A stretch of DNA of 64,000 nucleotides from Candidatus Peribacteria bacterium (GTDB taxonomy: Bacteria; Patescibacteriota; Gracilibacteria; Peribacterales; Peribacteraceae), in NCBI GenBank assembly GCA_023245935.1, contig JAHFJM010000001.1, positions 372,001 through 436,000 on the forward strand. The letters are read 5' to 3'. Shown here piece after piece: positions 1 through 8,246 of this stretch. The position numbers and the translations under genes were made by a program. Position 1 is the first letter of the stretch; the number at the start of each line of letters is the position of its first letter. Below the pieces are notes generated by a model, which was given only the letters and a program-made list of their open reading frames with translations, was not told where the DNA came from and ran no database searches.

Positions 1-39
1 CAGCGCCGCGGATGATTTTTTTGTGTCAGCCATGGGAAC

Positions 40-2442
40 TTACGAAAGGTAGCGCTCTCCGATGGCTTGCAGAAAAGCGTCGACGCGTGCTTTCTCTTTC
101 CGTGCCCTGTGCCAGTAGACGCCGAAGATTGTTGCCAGAACGAGGAGCATTCCGGTCATGATGGAGGGAATGCCGCTGTCGGTATTCGACGGAACGTTGC
201 GAATGGACGGTTCGAGCGGTGCGCCAGGGTGACCGATCATATTGGTTGGCACCGTCTCGGAATTTCCCGCGACGAAACCGTCACTCGTCGGAGTGCCGTG
301 AGCGATGCTCGCAAGTTCCGTCAGTTCTTTTCCGGTTACCGCAACGGGCGTCAGCTTCACTTCGTACGACACGCCGCCGATCAGATCTTTGAGGACGGTC
401 GACATGGACTGACCGTTCACCGACCGACGTTCCGAGTAGTCACCGGGTGCGGTACCGTATTGGAGGACATAGTGATCGAGCGGCAGAGACGACATCGGCG
501 TCCATTCGAGGAGCAGGCTGTCTTTGCCGGGAGTGACACGGAGAGCGATGCCGAGTGGCGTTGCTGCTGCCGGCTGACTCTTCACAGGGCTTTCGGTGCC
601 GTCCGCTGCGACGACGGTGAGTGAGAAGAGATACGTTTTCCCGAGTGGAAGATCGCGAACGATCGCCTTCGTCACGGGTCTTTTCGTCCCGATGCTGTAG
701 AGGATATTGAGAGGATCACTTTGATCTGCGATATAAATTTTATATTCGCCGACGGACACGCCGACTGTGCTCTGCCAACCAACGGCAACCGCACCCTGCT
801 GTCCCTGCGCGGTGACACCCTGCACGGTAGGGAGCACCGTCGCTCCTACTTTCCACTTCATCAGCATCTGCGAGGCATTGTCCGCACCGTCTTTCGCCGT
901 GACAGTGATGTCATAGATTCCCGCAACCGGAGGAGTTGCCAGCTGTCCCGTATAGAGACCGCCCGACCCTTCCGTGAGTGTCACGGTTTTATCCAGCACT
1001 GTTGCGATCACCGCATTCAGTCCTGCTTCGGATTTCACCGTGATCGTCGCCGGTTGACCGGCTTTCGCTTCAACGGGATCGAGCGTGATCGTTTGAATGC
1101 CGGGAGGAGTGTTGTCGATGATGATATGCACGGGCTTCGATTCGTACGAACCGTTCTCACTCGTGACGAACAACGTGATTTCCTTATCGAGCGGATTGAC
1201 CGGCACGTTGATGCGAAAGACTCCCTCGGCATCACTCTCCCCCATAATCTCGCTGCTTCCGCCTTTCACTTTCAGATTGATGAGACTCGGTGCGTGACCC
1301 TGGAGCAGAATCGGTCCTCCGTGAACATACGAACGATCTTTCGGATCGAGGATCGTGATCTTGCTGTCTTCCGCCGATCCTCCTTGTGAGACGACGTTCA
1401 GCGTGATTTTCCCGGAGAATGTCGGATCGTTCATGTCGCTCACTTCAATCGTCTGGAGACCGCCGTTTCGAAGCATGAACGCGAGTGCCACTTTCCGTTC
1501 ACCCTGATCGACGCTGCGCATTTCAACGGAGCCGAAGAGGGGATTCTTCGGATCCTGACCCTGCTTCGGCAGCATGGCATCCGGATCGGAACTCTTCACG
1601 ACGAGTGAACCGATATAGCCTCTCGAGATGTCGGATCCGTGCATTGCCCGGATCGTGAGTCCGAAGAGTTCGTTCCCTTTCACTTCGGTTGCGTCTTGCG
1701 GGAGCGAGAGCTCGAAGTGATCGATGGTCTCACTCGCAAGATCCGCGCTGTCGCCGCCCTGCGCGAGTGTGGTCAGTGATCCTCGGAACGTCGATAGCAT
1801 CGAACTTTTGCCGACCGTCAACGTCGTCTTCAGTTTCATCTGCCGTCCTCCTGCGATGTCGTAGACCGTGAGACTCGTCGTCCCTTGTTCGGTCGAACGT
1901 ATCGTCCAGAGGAACCGACCTGTTGCATCGGTTTGCTTCGATTCGGAAGAAATTTCATCCGTGAGACGGCTTGCGATCAACGCGAGCGGGCGACCCGTAA
2001 CCGGGTTCGAGTAACGATCACGCAGAATCGCCGTCACGGTTGCCGTGTCTTTCCCGTCGGCATCAATCGATTGCGGACTGACGATCAGCGATGATTCGGA
2101 GTCATCCGCACGGTCTGCGAGTACGGCGAAACTCGCGGTTTTCCCCGCAACGTTCACACTGTACTTTCCCGCAGTGGTCGCGGAAACGGACGGGATCAAT
2201 GTGGTCGCATTCCCGGCACCGTCGAGCGTGATCGTTTGCGTGTAGTTCTGATTATCAGGGCTCTGGACGACAAGAAGAAGCGAAGCGTTGCCTTCACAGG
2301 CGGTCACTTGCACCTCCGTTCCAAGCCCTGCAACCGTATCCAACGCCGAAACTCCACAGCTTCCTGCAGCGAGCGCTGCCGGAGCCGCGAGTTGCATGAG
2401 GAGCAAACCGAGAGACACTGTGGAGGAATCGGAACGCAACAT
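40..2442 (-). CDS. Large surface protein with Ig-like and fibronectin type III domains
   Basis: Predicted secreted, membrane-anchored surface protein of 800 aa. The N-terminus carries a signal peptide with a hydrophobic Leu/Ala run ending near residue 25. It is followed by beta-rich Ig-like repeats, one of which (residues about 115-210) resembles invasin/Big_1 domains. Another Ig-like unit begins near the 'PKDRSYVHGG' motif. Two fibronectin type III-like units occupy roughly residues 540-720. A single hydrophobic helix close to the C-terminus (around 760-780) is followed by a basic tail, so the protein is probably held in the membrane with the domains outside. No catalytic motif is seen. An AAGGAG sits just upstream of the ATG and a TATACT box lies 9 nt from it. 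The role (adhesion or cell-surface architecture) is inferred from domain type only. Confidence 0.8.
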   Translation of the reverse strand: MLRSDSSTVSLGLLLMQLAAPAALAAGSCGVSALDTVAGLGTEVQVTACEGNASLLLVVQSPDNQNYTQTITLDGAGNATTLIPSVSATTAGKYSVNVAGKTASFAVLADRADDSESSLIVSPQSIDADGKDTATVTAILRDRYSNPVTGRPLALIASRLTDEISSESKQTDATGRFLWTIRSTEQGTTSLTVYDIAGGRQMKLKTTLTVGKSSMLSTFRGSLTTLAQGGDSADLASETIDHFELSLPQDATEVKGNELFGLTIRAMHGSDISRGYIGSLVVKSSDPDAMLPKQGQDPKNPLFGSVEMRSVDQGERKVALAFMLRNGGLQTIEVSDMNDPTFSGKITLNVVSQGGSAEDSKITILDPKDRSYVHGGPILLQGHAPSLINLKVKGGSSEIMGESDAEGVFRINVPVNPLDKEITLFVTSENGSYESKPVHIIIDNTPPGIQTITLDPVEAKAGQPATITVKSEAGLNAVIATVLDKTVTLTEGSGGLYTGQLATPPVAGIYDITVTAKDGADNASQMLMKWKVGATVLPTVQGVTAQGQQGAVAVGWQSTVGVSVGEYKIYIADQSDPLNILYSIGTKRPVTKAIVRDLPLGKTYLFSLTVVAADGTESPVKSQPAAATPLGIALRVTPGKDSLLLEWTPMSSLPLDHYVLQYGTAPGDYSERRSVNGQSMSTVLKDLIGGVSYEVKLTPVAVTGKELTELASIAHGTPTSDGFVAGNSETVPTNMIGHPGAPLEPSIRNVPSNTDSGIPSIMTGMLLVLATIFGVYWHRARKEKARVDAFLQAIGERYLS

Positions 2443-2445
2443 ATT

Positions 2446-2457
2446 CTCCTTAGTATA
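2446..2457 (-). promoter_or_regulatory. TATACT box overlapping AAGGAG upstream of the surface protein
   Basis: Reading the minus strand, TATACT is followed by AAGGAGAAT and then ATG. If TATACT is the -10 box, transcription would begin only about three bases before the ATG and the apparent ribosome binding site would be outside the mRNA. Either the promoter lies further upstream or the Shine-Dalgarno match is incidental. Confidence 0.4.
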
Positions 2458-2582
2458 CCAAAAATAGCACTTTTTGCCTATGGTCTACAGAACGATTTTC
2501 CGTAGTTGTTGCTGGTTGTCAAATTGAGGCGGAACGCGAATTCTCATTCAGTTTTCCTTTCGTTCGTGGTAGTATTCTCTCC

Positions 2583-3158
2583 ATGATGCGTCTTCGATCC
2601 GTGGCTTTGGTTCTTGGTTTCCTCGCGCTCTCTGCCTGCGGCACTTCCACGACGACAACAGTCACCTGTGATCAGCAATTCTGGAACGGTTCTGTCAGTG
2701 CCTGTTTGCCGAAGGGTTGGAAAGTTCTCTCACGCGATCAACTCATGACACTCGGTGTCCCCGAGGAAACGGTTGCGGCGTTCCAGTCCGATACTCCGCA
2801 CGCGGGGCAACTCGATACGGTGACGGTCACGAAGGAACCGCTGAGCCAAGAAATGGCGACACCCGACTACAGCCAGTCGAATATTCTCGCGGTGTCGGCT
2901 CTGCCCGATTACAAGCTCATCGACAAGGTCGTCGTGACGATCGACGGCAAAGAGTCTGCGATTCATGTCTTCAGCGCGCGTCCCTCGCCCGACCAACCGA
3001 TCCGTCGCTATTACCAACTCTCGGCGTCGATCGATCGTAGCGGCTACACCTTCACGGGTTCGTTCCCCTTAAGCATCCAAGACAGCGAAGCGAGCGAAGT
3101 GCTCTTCATTCTGAAGAACGCATCGTTCGTTGATCCGACGACGAAGGCGGGGAAGTAG
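2583..3158 (+). CDS. Predicted lipoprotein, unknown function
   Basis: A 191-aa protein with a short signal peptide and a clear lipobox (LSAC, Cys at about residue 19), so it should be lipidated and held on the outer face of the membrane. After a Thr-rich linker the rest is a soluble alpha/beta domain without motifs I recognise. It resembles the many small lipoproteins of CPR genomes. The start ATG-ATG at 2583 is preceded by TAGTAT/TATTCT only 4-7 nt away, again suggesting a very short or absent leader. It is divergent from the upstream surface protein. The tRNA-Cys gene on the other strand begins directly after its stop. Confidence 0.75.
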   Translation: MMRLRSVALVLGFLALSACGTSTTTTVTCDQQFWNGSVSACLPKGWKVLSRDQLMTLGVPEETVAAFQSDTPHAGQLDTVTVTKEPLSQEMATPDYSQSNILAVSALPDYKLIDKVVVTIDGKESAIHVFSARPSPDQPIRRYYQLSASIDRSGYTFTGSFPLSIQDSEASEVLFILKNASFVDPTTKAGK

Positions 3159-3164
3159 TGAGAG

Positions 3165-3239
3165 TGGAGGTGCCGGCGAGGATCGCACTCGCGCATGGGG
3201 GATTTGCAGTCCCCTGCCTTACTGCTTGGCTACGGCACC
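3165..3239 (-). tRNA. tRNA-Cys (anticodon GCA), with encoded CCA
   Basis: Cloverleaf on the minus strand. The acceptor stem GGTGCCG pairs with CGGCACC. The discriminator is U73, as expected for Cys, followed by an encoded CCA. The anticodon stem GGGGA/TCCCC encloses CTGCAAA (anticodon GCA), and the T stem GCGAG/CTCGC is perfect. Two normally near-invariant positions differ: the T loop reads TGCGATC, giving G55 instead of U55, and the D loop has CAG where TGG or CGG is usual, giving A18 instead of G18. These two bases normally pair with each other. The ORF track does not show this gene. Confidence 0.88.
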
Positions 3240-3323
3240 GAAGCAGAGGCATTGTACTGATTCCTGAGAGAAAATCGAGATTTGCTTTCCCCGTCTTTCC
3301 TGCGCTACACTTCCCGAAATACC

Positions 3324-4376
3324 ATGACTCCTGTAAAGAAAGCAGCGGCCGTTTCACAAAATCCGAAAGAGTACTGCATCGCCACGATCGGGAGTCACTC
3401 CGCGCTGCAAATTCTGAAGGGTGCGCGGGATGAAGGAGTGCCGAATCTTGTCATCTGCAAGCGCGGAACGGAGCGCGTGTACAAGAGCTTCGGCGTTGCC
3501 GATGAGATCCTGATCGTCGATGACTGGAGCGAGTGGGATAGCAAAGTGGAGCCGGAACTGATCAAGCGCAATGCCATCATCATCCCGCACGGATCGTTCA
3601 TCAGTTACATGGGTCCGCAGAAAGTGCAGACGATGAAGAGCATGTACTACGGTACGAAGGAAATTCTCGAGTGGGAGAGCAACCGAATCATGGAGAGAAA
3701 ATGGCTTCTGGATGCGAATATTCTGATGCCTCGCGTGTTCGAGAAACCGGAGGACATCGACTGTCCGGTGATCGTGAAGTTCCACGGAGCCGGCGGCGGG
3801 TTCGGGTACTTCGTCGTCCGCACCGCGGAACAATTCTACGAAGTGAAGAACCGAAAGTATCCCGAGGAGACGGACTTCAACATTCAGGAGTACATCATCG
3901 GTGTGCCGCTCTACATTCACTACTTCTACTCGCCGCTCACGGGTGAACTCGAGATCATGAGTTTCGACAAACGGTACGAATCCAATGCCGACTCCATCGG
4001 CAGAATCAAGGCGGAGGATCAGCTCGCTGCGAAGATCCACACGAGCTACACGATCGTCGGCAACATCCCCATCGTCGTCCGCGAATCGATGCTTCCGGAG
4101 TTCTTCGAGATGGGCGAGCGCGTTGTCGCTGCAAGCAAGAAACTCTGCGGAAAAGGACTCTTCGGTCCGTTCTGTCTTGAGACGATCGTGACGAGAAAGC
4201 TCCAGACATTCGTCTTCGAAATCAGCGCACGCATCGTGGCGGGCACGAATCCGTTCATCGAAGGTTCGCCCTACACGGCGCTTCGCTACAACGTTCCGAT
4301 GAGCACGGGTCGGAGGATTGCACGGGATATCAAGGAGGCGATAGAGAAGGGACGGTTGAGTGAAGTTTTAGGATAA
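3324..4376 (+). CDS. purP: PurP-like formate-dependent AICAR formyl ligase (FAICAR synthetase)
   Basis: PurP is an archaeal-type ATP-grasp enzyme that uses formate and ATP to formylate AICAR in purine synthesis, replacing the transformylase half of PurH. The 350-aa product has the family's opening 'IGSHSALQILKGARDEG', the 'CKRGTERVYKSF' segment and the C-terminal 'ISARIVAGTN...EGSPY...MSTGRRIARDIK' signature. The start at 3324 is preferred over the longer ORF because the domain begins a few residues later; a TACACT box lies 12 nt upstream. A second PurP-like gene follows after 15 nt, so the two are likely co-transcribed. PurP is unusual in a bacterium. Function is from family resemblance; formate dependence is not proven here. 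Confidence 0.82.
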   Translation: MTPVKKAAAVSQNPKEYCIATIGSHSALQILKGARDEGVPNLVICKRGTERVYKSFGVADEILIVDDWSEWDSKVEPELIKRNAIIIPHGSFISYMGPQKVQTMKSMYYGTKEILEWESNRIMERKWLLDANILMPRVFEKPEDIDCPVIVKFHGAGGGFGYFVVRTAEQFYEVKNRKYPEETDFNIQEYIIGVPLYIHYFYSPLTGELEIMSFDKRYESNADSIGRIKAEDQLAAKIHTSYTIVGNIPIVVRESMLPEFFEMGERVVAASKKLCGKGLFGPFCLETIVTRKLQTFVFEISARIVAGTNPFIEGSPYTALRYNVPMSTGRRIARDIKEAIEKGRLSEVLG

Positions 4377-4391
4377 TCAAATCATTCATCT

Positions 4392-5558
4392 ATGAATATT
4401 TCAGATCTGCTCAAAGGCTACGATCTCAACAATCTCACCATCGGTGTGCTTGGGGGACACAGCGCTCTGGATGTCTGTCACGGAGCGAAGCAGCATGGAT
4501 TCAAGACGGTATGCATTGCGAGGAAGGGAAGAGAAAGAACATACGATCGATATTTCAAAACTCGTACTATCAAAGCTCAAAGCTCAAAGCTCAAAGCTTC
4601 TTCGATGGGATGTATTGATGAAACGATCGTTGTCGATCAGTTTCAGAATATTCTTGATGCAAAGATTCAGAAGAAGCTGCAAAGTATGAACACAATTTTT
4701 GTTCATAATCGGTACTTCTGGGTGTACTTCGATGATTTCTCGAAAGTCGAGAATGATTTTCATGTTCCTATCTTCGGCTCGCGCACGCTGCTCAAGCTCG
4801 AGGAACGCGATCAACCGTTCAATCAGTACGATCTTCTTAAGAAAGCAGGCATTCGCATTCCGAAAATTTTTAAGAATGCCAAAGATATCGATCGTCCCGT
4901 ACTCGTGAAAGCTGCGGAAGCGAAGAGGGGGTACGAGCGCGCATTCTTCATTGCGACGGATCCTATGAATTACGAATTGATGGGATCAATTTTTGAGAAA
5001 GAGGGAAAGGTTTCCAAAAACTGGCGCGAGGCAACCATCGAAGAATTCGTCGTCGGTGCTCCGGTGAACTTTAATTTCTTCTACTCACCGCTGAGCGGTG
5101 AGCTTGAACTTCTCGGAACGGATACGCGAAGACAGACGAACCTCGACGGATTTCTGCGAATGACCGCTGATCAGCAAGCTCTTGCACTGAAGCACGTGCC
5201 GCTCAAGATGATCGAAACCGGACACATTGCGTGTACCGTGAAAGAATCTTTGCTCGAGAAGGCGTTCGATCTTGGAGAGAAGTTTGTGAAAGCGACACAG
5301 TCGCTTCCAAAAAATCTTGATCCAAGTGGTAAAGGCATCATCGGTCCGTTCGCATTGCAAGGCGCAGTCGTCGCCGAGGACGGGAAAGAAGACATTGTGA
5401 TCTTCGACGTCTCGCTCCGCATTCCCGGTTCACCGGGAATCGCCGCGACTCCGTACTCAGGCTATCTCTACGGCAAGACTATGAGTGTCGGGGAGAGAGT
5501 CGCGCTGGAGATCAAGAATGCTGTGCAGCAAAAGAGGGTGGGGGAGATTGTGACGTAA
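4392..5558 (+). CDS. Second PurP-family ATP-grasp protein with an internal heptanucleotide repeat
   Basis: A 388-aa paralogue of the preceding gene. It keeps the N-terminal 'GVLGGHSALDVCHGAKQHGF' motif, the central ATP-grasp region and a C-terminal 'SLRIPGSPGIAATPYSGYLYG' signature typical of the second PurP subgroup in archaea. The protein carries an insertion 'KAQSSKLKAS' near residue 62, encoded by four tandem copies of CAAAGCT, in the linker before 'DETIVVDQF'. The repeat unit is seven bases, so loss or gain of one unit would shift the frame. Whether the two PurP proteins act together, or this one has another substrate, cannot be told from the sequence. It is more A+T-rich than its neighbour. 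Confidence 0.75.
   Translation: MNISDLLKGYDLNNLTIGVLGGHSALDVCHGAKQHGFKTVCIARKGRERTYDRYFKTRTIKAQSSKLKASSMGCIDETIVVDQFQNILDAKIQKKLQSMNTIFVHNRYFWVYFDDFSKVENDFHVPIFGSRTLLKLEERDQPFNQYDLLKKAGIRIPKIFKNAKDIDRPVLVKAAEAKRGYERAFFIATDPMNYELMGSIFEKEGKVSKNWREATIEEFVVGAPVNFNFFYSPLSGELELLGTDTRRQTNLDGFLRMTADQQALALKHVPLKMIETGHIACTVKESLLEKAFDLGEKFVKATQSLPKNLDPSGKGIIGPFALQGAVVAEDGKEDIVIFDVSLRIPGSPGIAATPYSGYLYGKTMSVGERVALEIKNAVQQKRVGEIVT
4571..4598 (+). repeat. Tandem heptanucleotide repeat (CAAAGCT)x4 inside a coding region
   Basis: Four exact copies of CAAAGCT followed by TC. The same unit, also in four copies, occurs in reverse complement inside korA at 31318-31345. Three copies make 21 nt and encode one heptapeptide frame; a change of one copy would disrupt the gene. 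Confidence 0.95.
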
Positions 5559-5586
5559 GCAAAAAACCCATAGAATGAATATCGTT

Positions 5587-5662
<76 letters not shown>

Positions 5663-5670
5663 TTGGTTTT

Positions 5671-5916
5671 CTATTGGAGACTCCCCCTGTGCGGCAGAAA
5701 CATCAGGATCGGAGCGAAGAAGATGTCGGTTGTGCCGCTGAGGCTTGCCACGCTCCAGAAAAAGATGAAGATGCCGACAATGATCAGCACGTTGTAGATG
5801 CCGCCGACTTTCCCCGCCCACTCCGGATCGCCGATCATCGCGCCGATCGGTTCGCGGTAACGAATGATGCAGTAGGAGAAGACGATGCCGAAGAGTCCCT
5901 GAAGAATATGGTGCAT
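5671..5916 (-). CDS. Small membrane protein with two predicted helices
   Basis: An 81-aa protein beginning MHHILQGLFGIVFSY. There is one hydrophobic stretch at the N-terminus and a longer one near residues 35-55 ('YNVLIIVGIFIFFWSVASL'). The start at 5916 is chosen over the ORF-track start because a GGAG lies at ribosome-binding distance, and because it places the gene just downstream of the trxA stop, 10 nt away, as the last gene of that unit. No family is recognised. The position after trxA hints at co-expression, nothing more. Confidence 0.6.
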   Translation of the reverse strand: MHHILQGLFGIVFSYCIIRYREPIGAMIGDPEWAGKVGGIYNVLIIVGIFIFFWSVASLSGTTDIFFAPILMFLPHRGSLQ

Positions 5917-5926
5917 GGTGCTCCGG

Positions 5927-6244
5927 TTAGAGTAGCGCATCGAGGCGCTTGCTGACATCTTCTTTCGACTTCACGCCGACGAAGGTGTCCTTCGCTTCGC
6001 CGTTCTTGAAGAGGATGAAGGTCGGGATGCTCATGACGCTGAATTGCTGAGGGATCTCGCTCTGTTCATCGACGTTCATTTTGAAGAAGGCAACTTTCCC
6101 CGCGTACGACAGCCCGAGTTCATCGATGATCGGGATCATGGCTTTGCACGGACCGCACCATGGAGCCCAGAAGTCGACGAGGACGGGGATTTGGGACTGC
6201 AGGACTTTGGTTGCAAATTCGGCGTCGGTGAGAGGGAGAGCCAT
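5927..6244 (-). CDS. trxA: Thioredoxin
   Basis: A 105-aa protein covering the full thioredoxin fold, with the active-site WCGPC at residues 29-33 and the cis-proline loop 'MSIPTFILF' near residue 75. It reduces cytoplasmic disulfides and recycles enzymes. There is no signal peptide, so it is cytosolic. It is separated by about 80 nt from pgi upstream on the same strand. That gap contains a C-rich tract (TAACCCTAACCCCC on the minus strand) reminiscent of the dispersed repeats elsewhere in the window. Confidence 0.93.
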   Translation of the reverse strand: MALPLTDAEFATKVLQSQIPVLVDFWAPWCGPCKAMIPIIDELGLSYAGKVAFFKMNVDEQSEIPQQFSVMSIPTFILFKNGEAKDTFVGVKSKEDVSKRLDALL

Positions 6245-6323
6245 AAGGGTTGGGGACGGGGGTTAGGGTTAAGGTGAAGATGACTGTGACTTTTGAATTC
6301 TATCACGAACAATGAAAAGCGTT

Positions 6324-7604
6324 CTACGCTTGTCCCTTCGACAGTATTCCCCTCGTGATCTGTTTTCCGATCTCCACCGCAGGCTGACCGTAGACCGGAA
6401 TGCGGTAGAGCTTCCCGAGGTACACGACTTCGGTCATCAGGAGGAAGAACAGTTGTCCGAGGTGATACTCGTCCAGGCGTTGCAGTGAAATCGTGACATG
6501 CGGACGCTTGGCGGAGGTGAGCGCCTGGCTCGTTCCTTCGTAGCACGCATCGAGGAGTTGCCCGAACGTTTTGCTTCCGAGGAACGAGAACGCTTCCGGC
6601 AACGAGCGCGGCATCTCGAGGCGCGGCTTGTCGATCTCGCGGAGGAACAGGTGCCATGTCTTTCTCGGTCCCGCCATCCACTGCTGCAGCAGCGAGTGCT
6701 GATCCTGCGTGCCGATTGCCGCGACCGGAATCGGGTTGAAGCCGTCGGACTTTCCGAGACTTTCCGCAATCAGCTGCTGCCCCCAGCGTCCCATCGAATG
6801 CAGTCGGTCGCCGTAGGGCATGATCACGCGGATCGGATAATTGCGACGGGTGTCGAGGAGGTACTGCACGGCGGCAAGCGACGCCGCGGGGTTTCTCGCG
6901 AGCGTCGTCTCTTGGCAATGCGTGTCCATCTCTTTGGCGCCGCGCACGAATTGACCAATGTCCCCGCGAAGTAATCCGAGCGCGAGAAGTCCGACCGGAG
7001 TGAAGATGCTAAAACGACCTCCGACGTTCGGCGGAATGCTGAGAGTGCGCATCCCTTCCGCATTTGCGAAGGCTTTCAGAGGACCTCCCTCAGGATCGGT
7101 GATGGCGATGACACGGTTTTCGGGATGAGACTTCACCGCATTCTTCAGTTTCTCGTAGCACGCGAAGAATGCCGCCATCGTCTCGAGCGTGCTGCCCGAT
7201 TTGCTTGCGACGACGATCAGCGCGTTCTTCCAATCGATCAGCTGCAGGTGCGCGGCGAGTGTCGTCGGATCGATGGTGTCGATGACGAGGAAGGCAGGGG
7301 TCAGCGACGATTCGAACACTTCCTGCAACACTTTCGGTCCGAGCCCCGATCCGCCGATGCCGATCCAGACGATGGTCTGAATATTTTCGCTTTTGACACT
7401 GTCCGAGATCAGTTTCACCTCGGCGATCGCGTCTTTGTCGTACGGGTTCATCGACCATGCGTGCTGTCCTTTCTCGCGCTCCGAGAGCCACTCTTCGGTA
7501 TACCGGCGAATGGAAGAGCGGACGGCTGAGAACTCCTGATCCGGAATGCCGTGGCTCGGTGTGATGACTTTTGCGAGCGTGCCTTTGATGTCGAGAGTGA
7601 GCAT
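6324..7604 (-). CDS. pgi: Glucose-6-phosphate isomerase
   Basis: Interconverts glucose-6-phosphate and fructose-6-phosphate in glycolysis. The 426-aa product shows the SIS-type core: 'WIGIGGSGLGPKVL' at about residues 81-94 (phosphosugar binding), 'ASKSGSTLET' around 135, and 'NVGGRFSIFTPVGLL' near 195. The family C-terminal signature around 'QPAVEIGKQITRG' carries the catalytic Lys. The length fits the shorter bacterial form. It starts 9 nt after the ruvA stop, so it is probably co-transcribed with it. In many CPR this is one of the few upper-glycolysis enzymes retained. Confidence 0.93.
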   Translation of the reverse strand: MLTLDIKGTLAKVITPSHGIPDQEFSAVRSSIRRYTEEWLSEREKGQHAWSMNPYDKDAIAEVKLISDSVKSENIQTIVWIGIGGSGLGPKVLQEVFESSLTPAFLVIDTIDPTTLAAHLQLIDWKNALIVVASKSGSTLETMAAFFACYEKLKNAVKSHPENRVIAITDPEGGPLKAFANAEGMRTLSIPPNVGGRFSIFTPVGLLALGLLRGDIGQFVRGAKEMDTHCQETTLARNPAASLAAVQYLLDTRRNYPIRVIMPYGDRLHSMGRWGQQLIAESLGKSDGFNPIPVAAIGTQDQHSLLQQWMAGPRKTWHLFLREIDKPRLEMPRSLPEAFSFLGSKTFGQLLDACYEGTSQALTSAKRPHVTISLQRLDEYHLGQLFFLLMTEVVYLGKLYRIPVYGQPAVEIGKQITRGILSKGQA

Positions 7605-7613
7605 GTGAGAAGG

Positions 7614-8201
7614 TTACAGACTTCGCAGAGCGGCTGCGACACGTTCTTCCGTTTTCTTGAGTGTGCCCGGCAGACGCTTGAGCGCACTCAGGACGGTTCC
7701 GTGATCATACCCAAGCGACGTCAACGCGGCGATGGCATCCGCATCGAACGAGGCACTGTGTTCCTGTTTCTGCGTTCGGTGCATCTGCAAAGTCCACTCC
7801 GGATGTTTCTCGAAGAGCGATGTGAGGTCGACGAGGAGTTTTTCCGCGGTCTTCCTGCCGATGCCTTTGATGTTCGTCAGCATGCCGCTGTCATCCGTTT
7901 CGGCGGCTCTCAGAAGTATCGAAAGCGGGATGGAGCACAGTTCGAGTGCGATTTTTGGACCGATGCCGGAGATATTCAGGAGTTCCGTGAAGAGCGAGCG
8001 CTGCTCCGGGTTCCGGAATCCGAAGAGTTCGAGCCTATCCTCCCGCACGTACGTGAAGACGATGAGTGTGTCCTCCGCGCCGTCTTTCAACTCGTCCCAC
8101 ACCGGATGAGGTACTGAGGCAAGGTACGCGACTCCCGCAACGTCGATCGCGACCTGGGGGAGGGGGAGCTTTCGCACGGTACCGGTCAGTGCGTAGATCA
8201 T
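7614..8201 (-). CDS. ruvA: Holliday junction branch migration protein RuvA
   Basis: Holliday-junction-binding subunit of the RuvAB branch-migration complex. The 195-aa protein starts 'MIYALTGTVRKLP' (the OB fold), has the two helix-hairpin-helix motifs 'LLNISGIGPKIALEL' and 'LTNIKGIGRKTAEKLLVDL', and a C-terminal UBA-like domain ending 'AAALRSL'. The ORF track begins 117 codons earlier, but that extension overlaps the divergent M23 gene and has no family resemblance. The true start at 8201 is supported by TATACT exactly 6 nt upstream. ruvB and ruvC are not in the window. Confidence 0.93.
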   Translation of the reverse strand: MIYALTGTVRKLPLPQVAIDVAGVAYLASVPHPVWDELKDGAEDTLIVFTYVREDRLELFGFRNPEQRSLFTELLNISGIGPKIALELCSIPLSILLRAAETDDSGMLTNIKGIGRKTAEKLLVDLTSLFEKHPEWTLQMHRTQKQEHSASFDADAIAALTSLGYDHGTVLSALKRLPGTLKKTEERVAAALRSL

Positions 8202-8207
8202 GCGCGG

Positions 8208-8213
8208 AGTATA
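8208..8213 (-). promoter_or_regulatory. TATACT -10 box 6 nt before ruvA (leaderless-type)
   Basis: On the minus strand TGCTATACT (an extended -10) is followed by CCGCGC and the ruvA ATG. The expected transcription start coincides with the A of the start codon. Confidence 0.65.
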
Positions 8214-8234
8214 GCAACTCCCTCTTTTTTCTGC

Positions 8235-8240
8235 TATACT
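8235..8240 (+). promoter_or_regulatory. TATACT -10 box 6 nt before the M23 gene (leaderless-type)
   Basis: TGCTATACT, then GTCCTG, then ATG at 8247. It is a near mirror image of the ruvA promoter 21 nt away, so the two divergent genes share a very compact promoter region. Confidence 0.65.
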
Positions 8241-8246
8241 GTCCTG

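Noticed and set aside
67-2245. Several plus-strand ORFs of 60-220 aa over the first surface-protein gene
   Set aside because: They are antisense shadows: Arg/His-rich, no start signals, and fully covered by a well-supported 800-aa gene.
6250-6275. Telomere-like GGTTAGGGTTA tract upstream of trxA
   Set aside because: Only two imperfect units in an intergenic spacer; more like the local C-rich repeats than a telomere.
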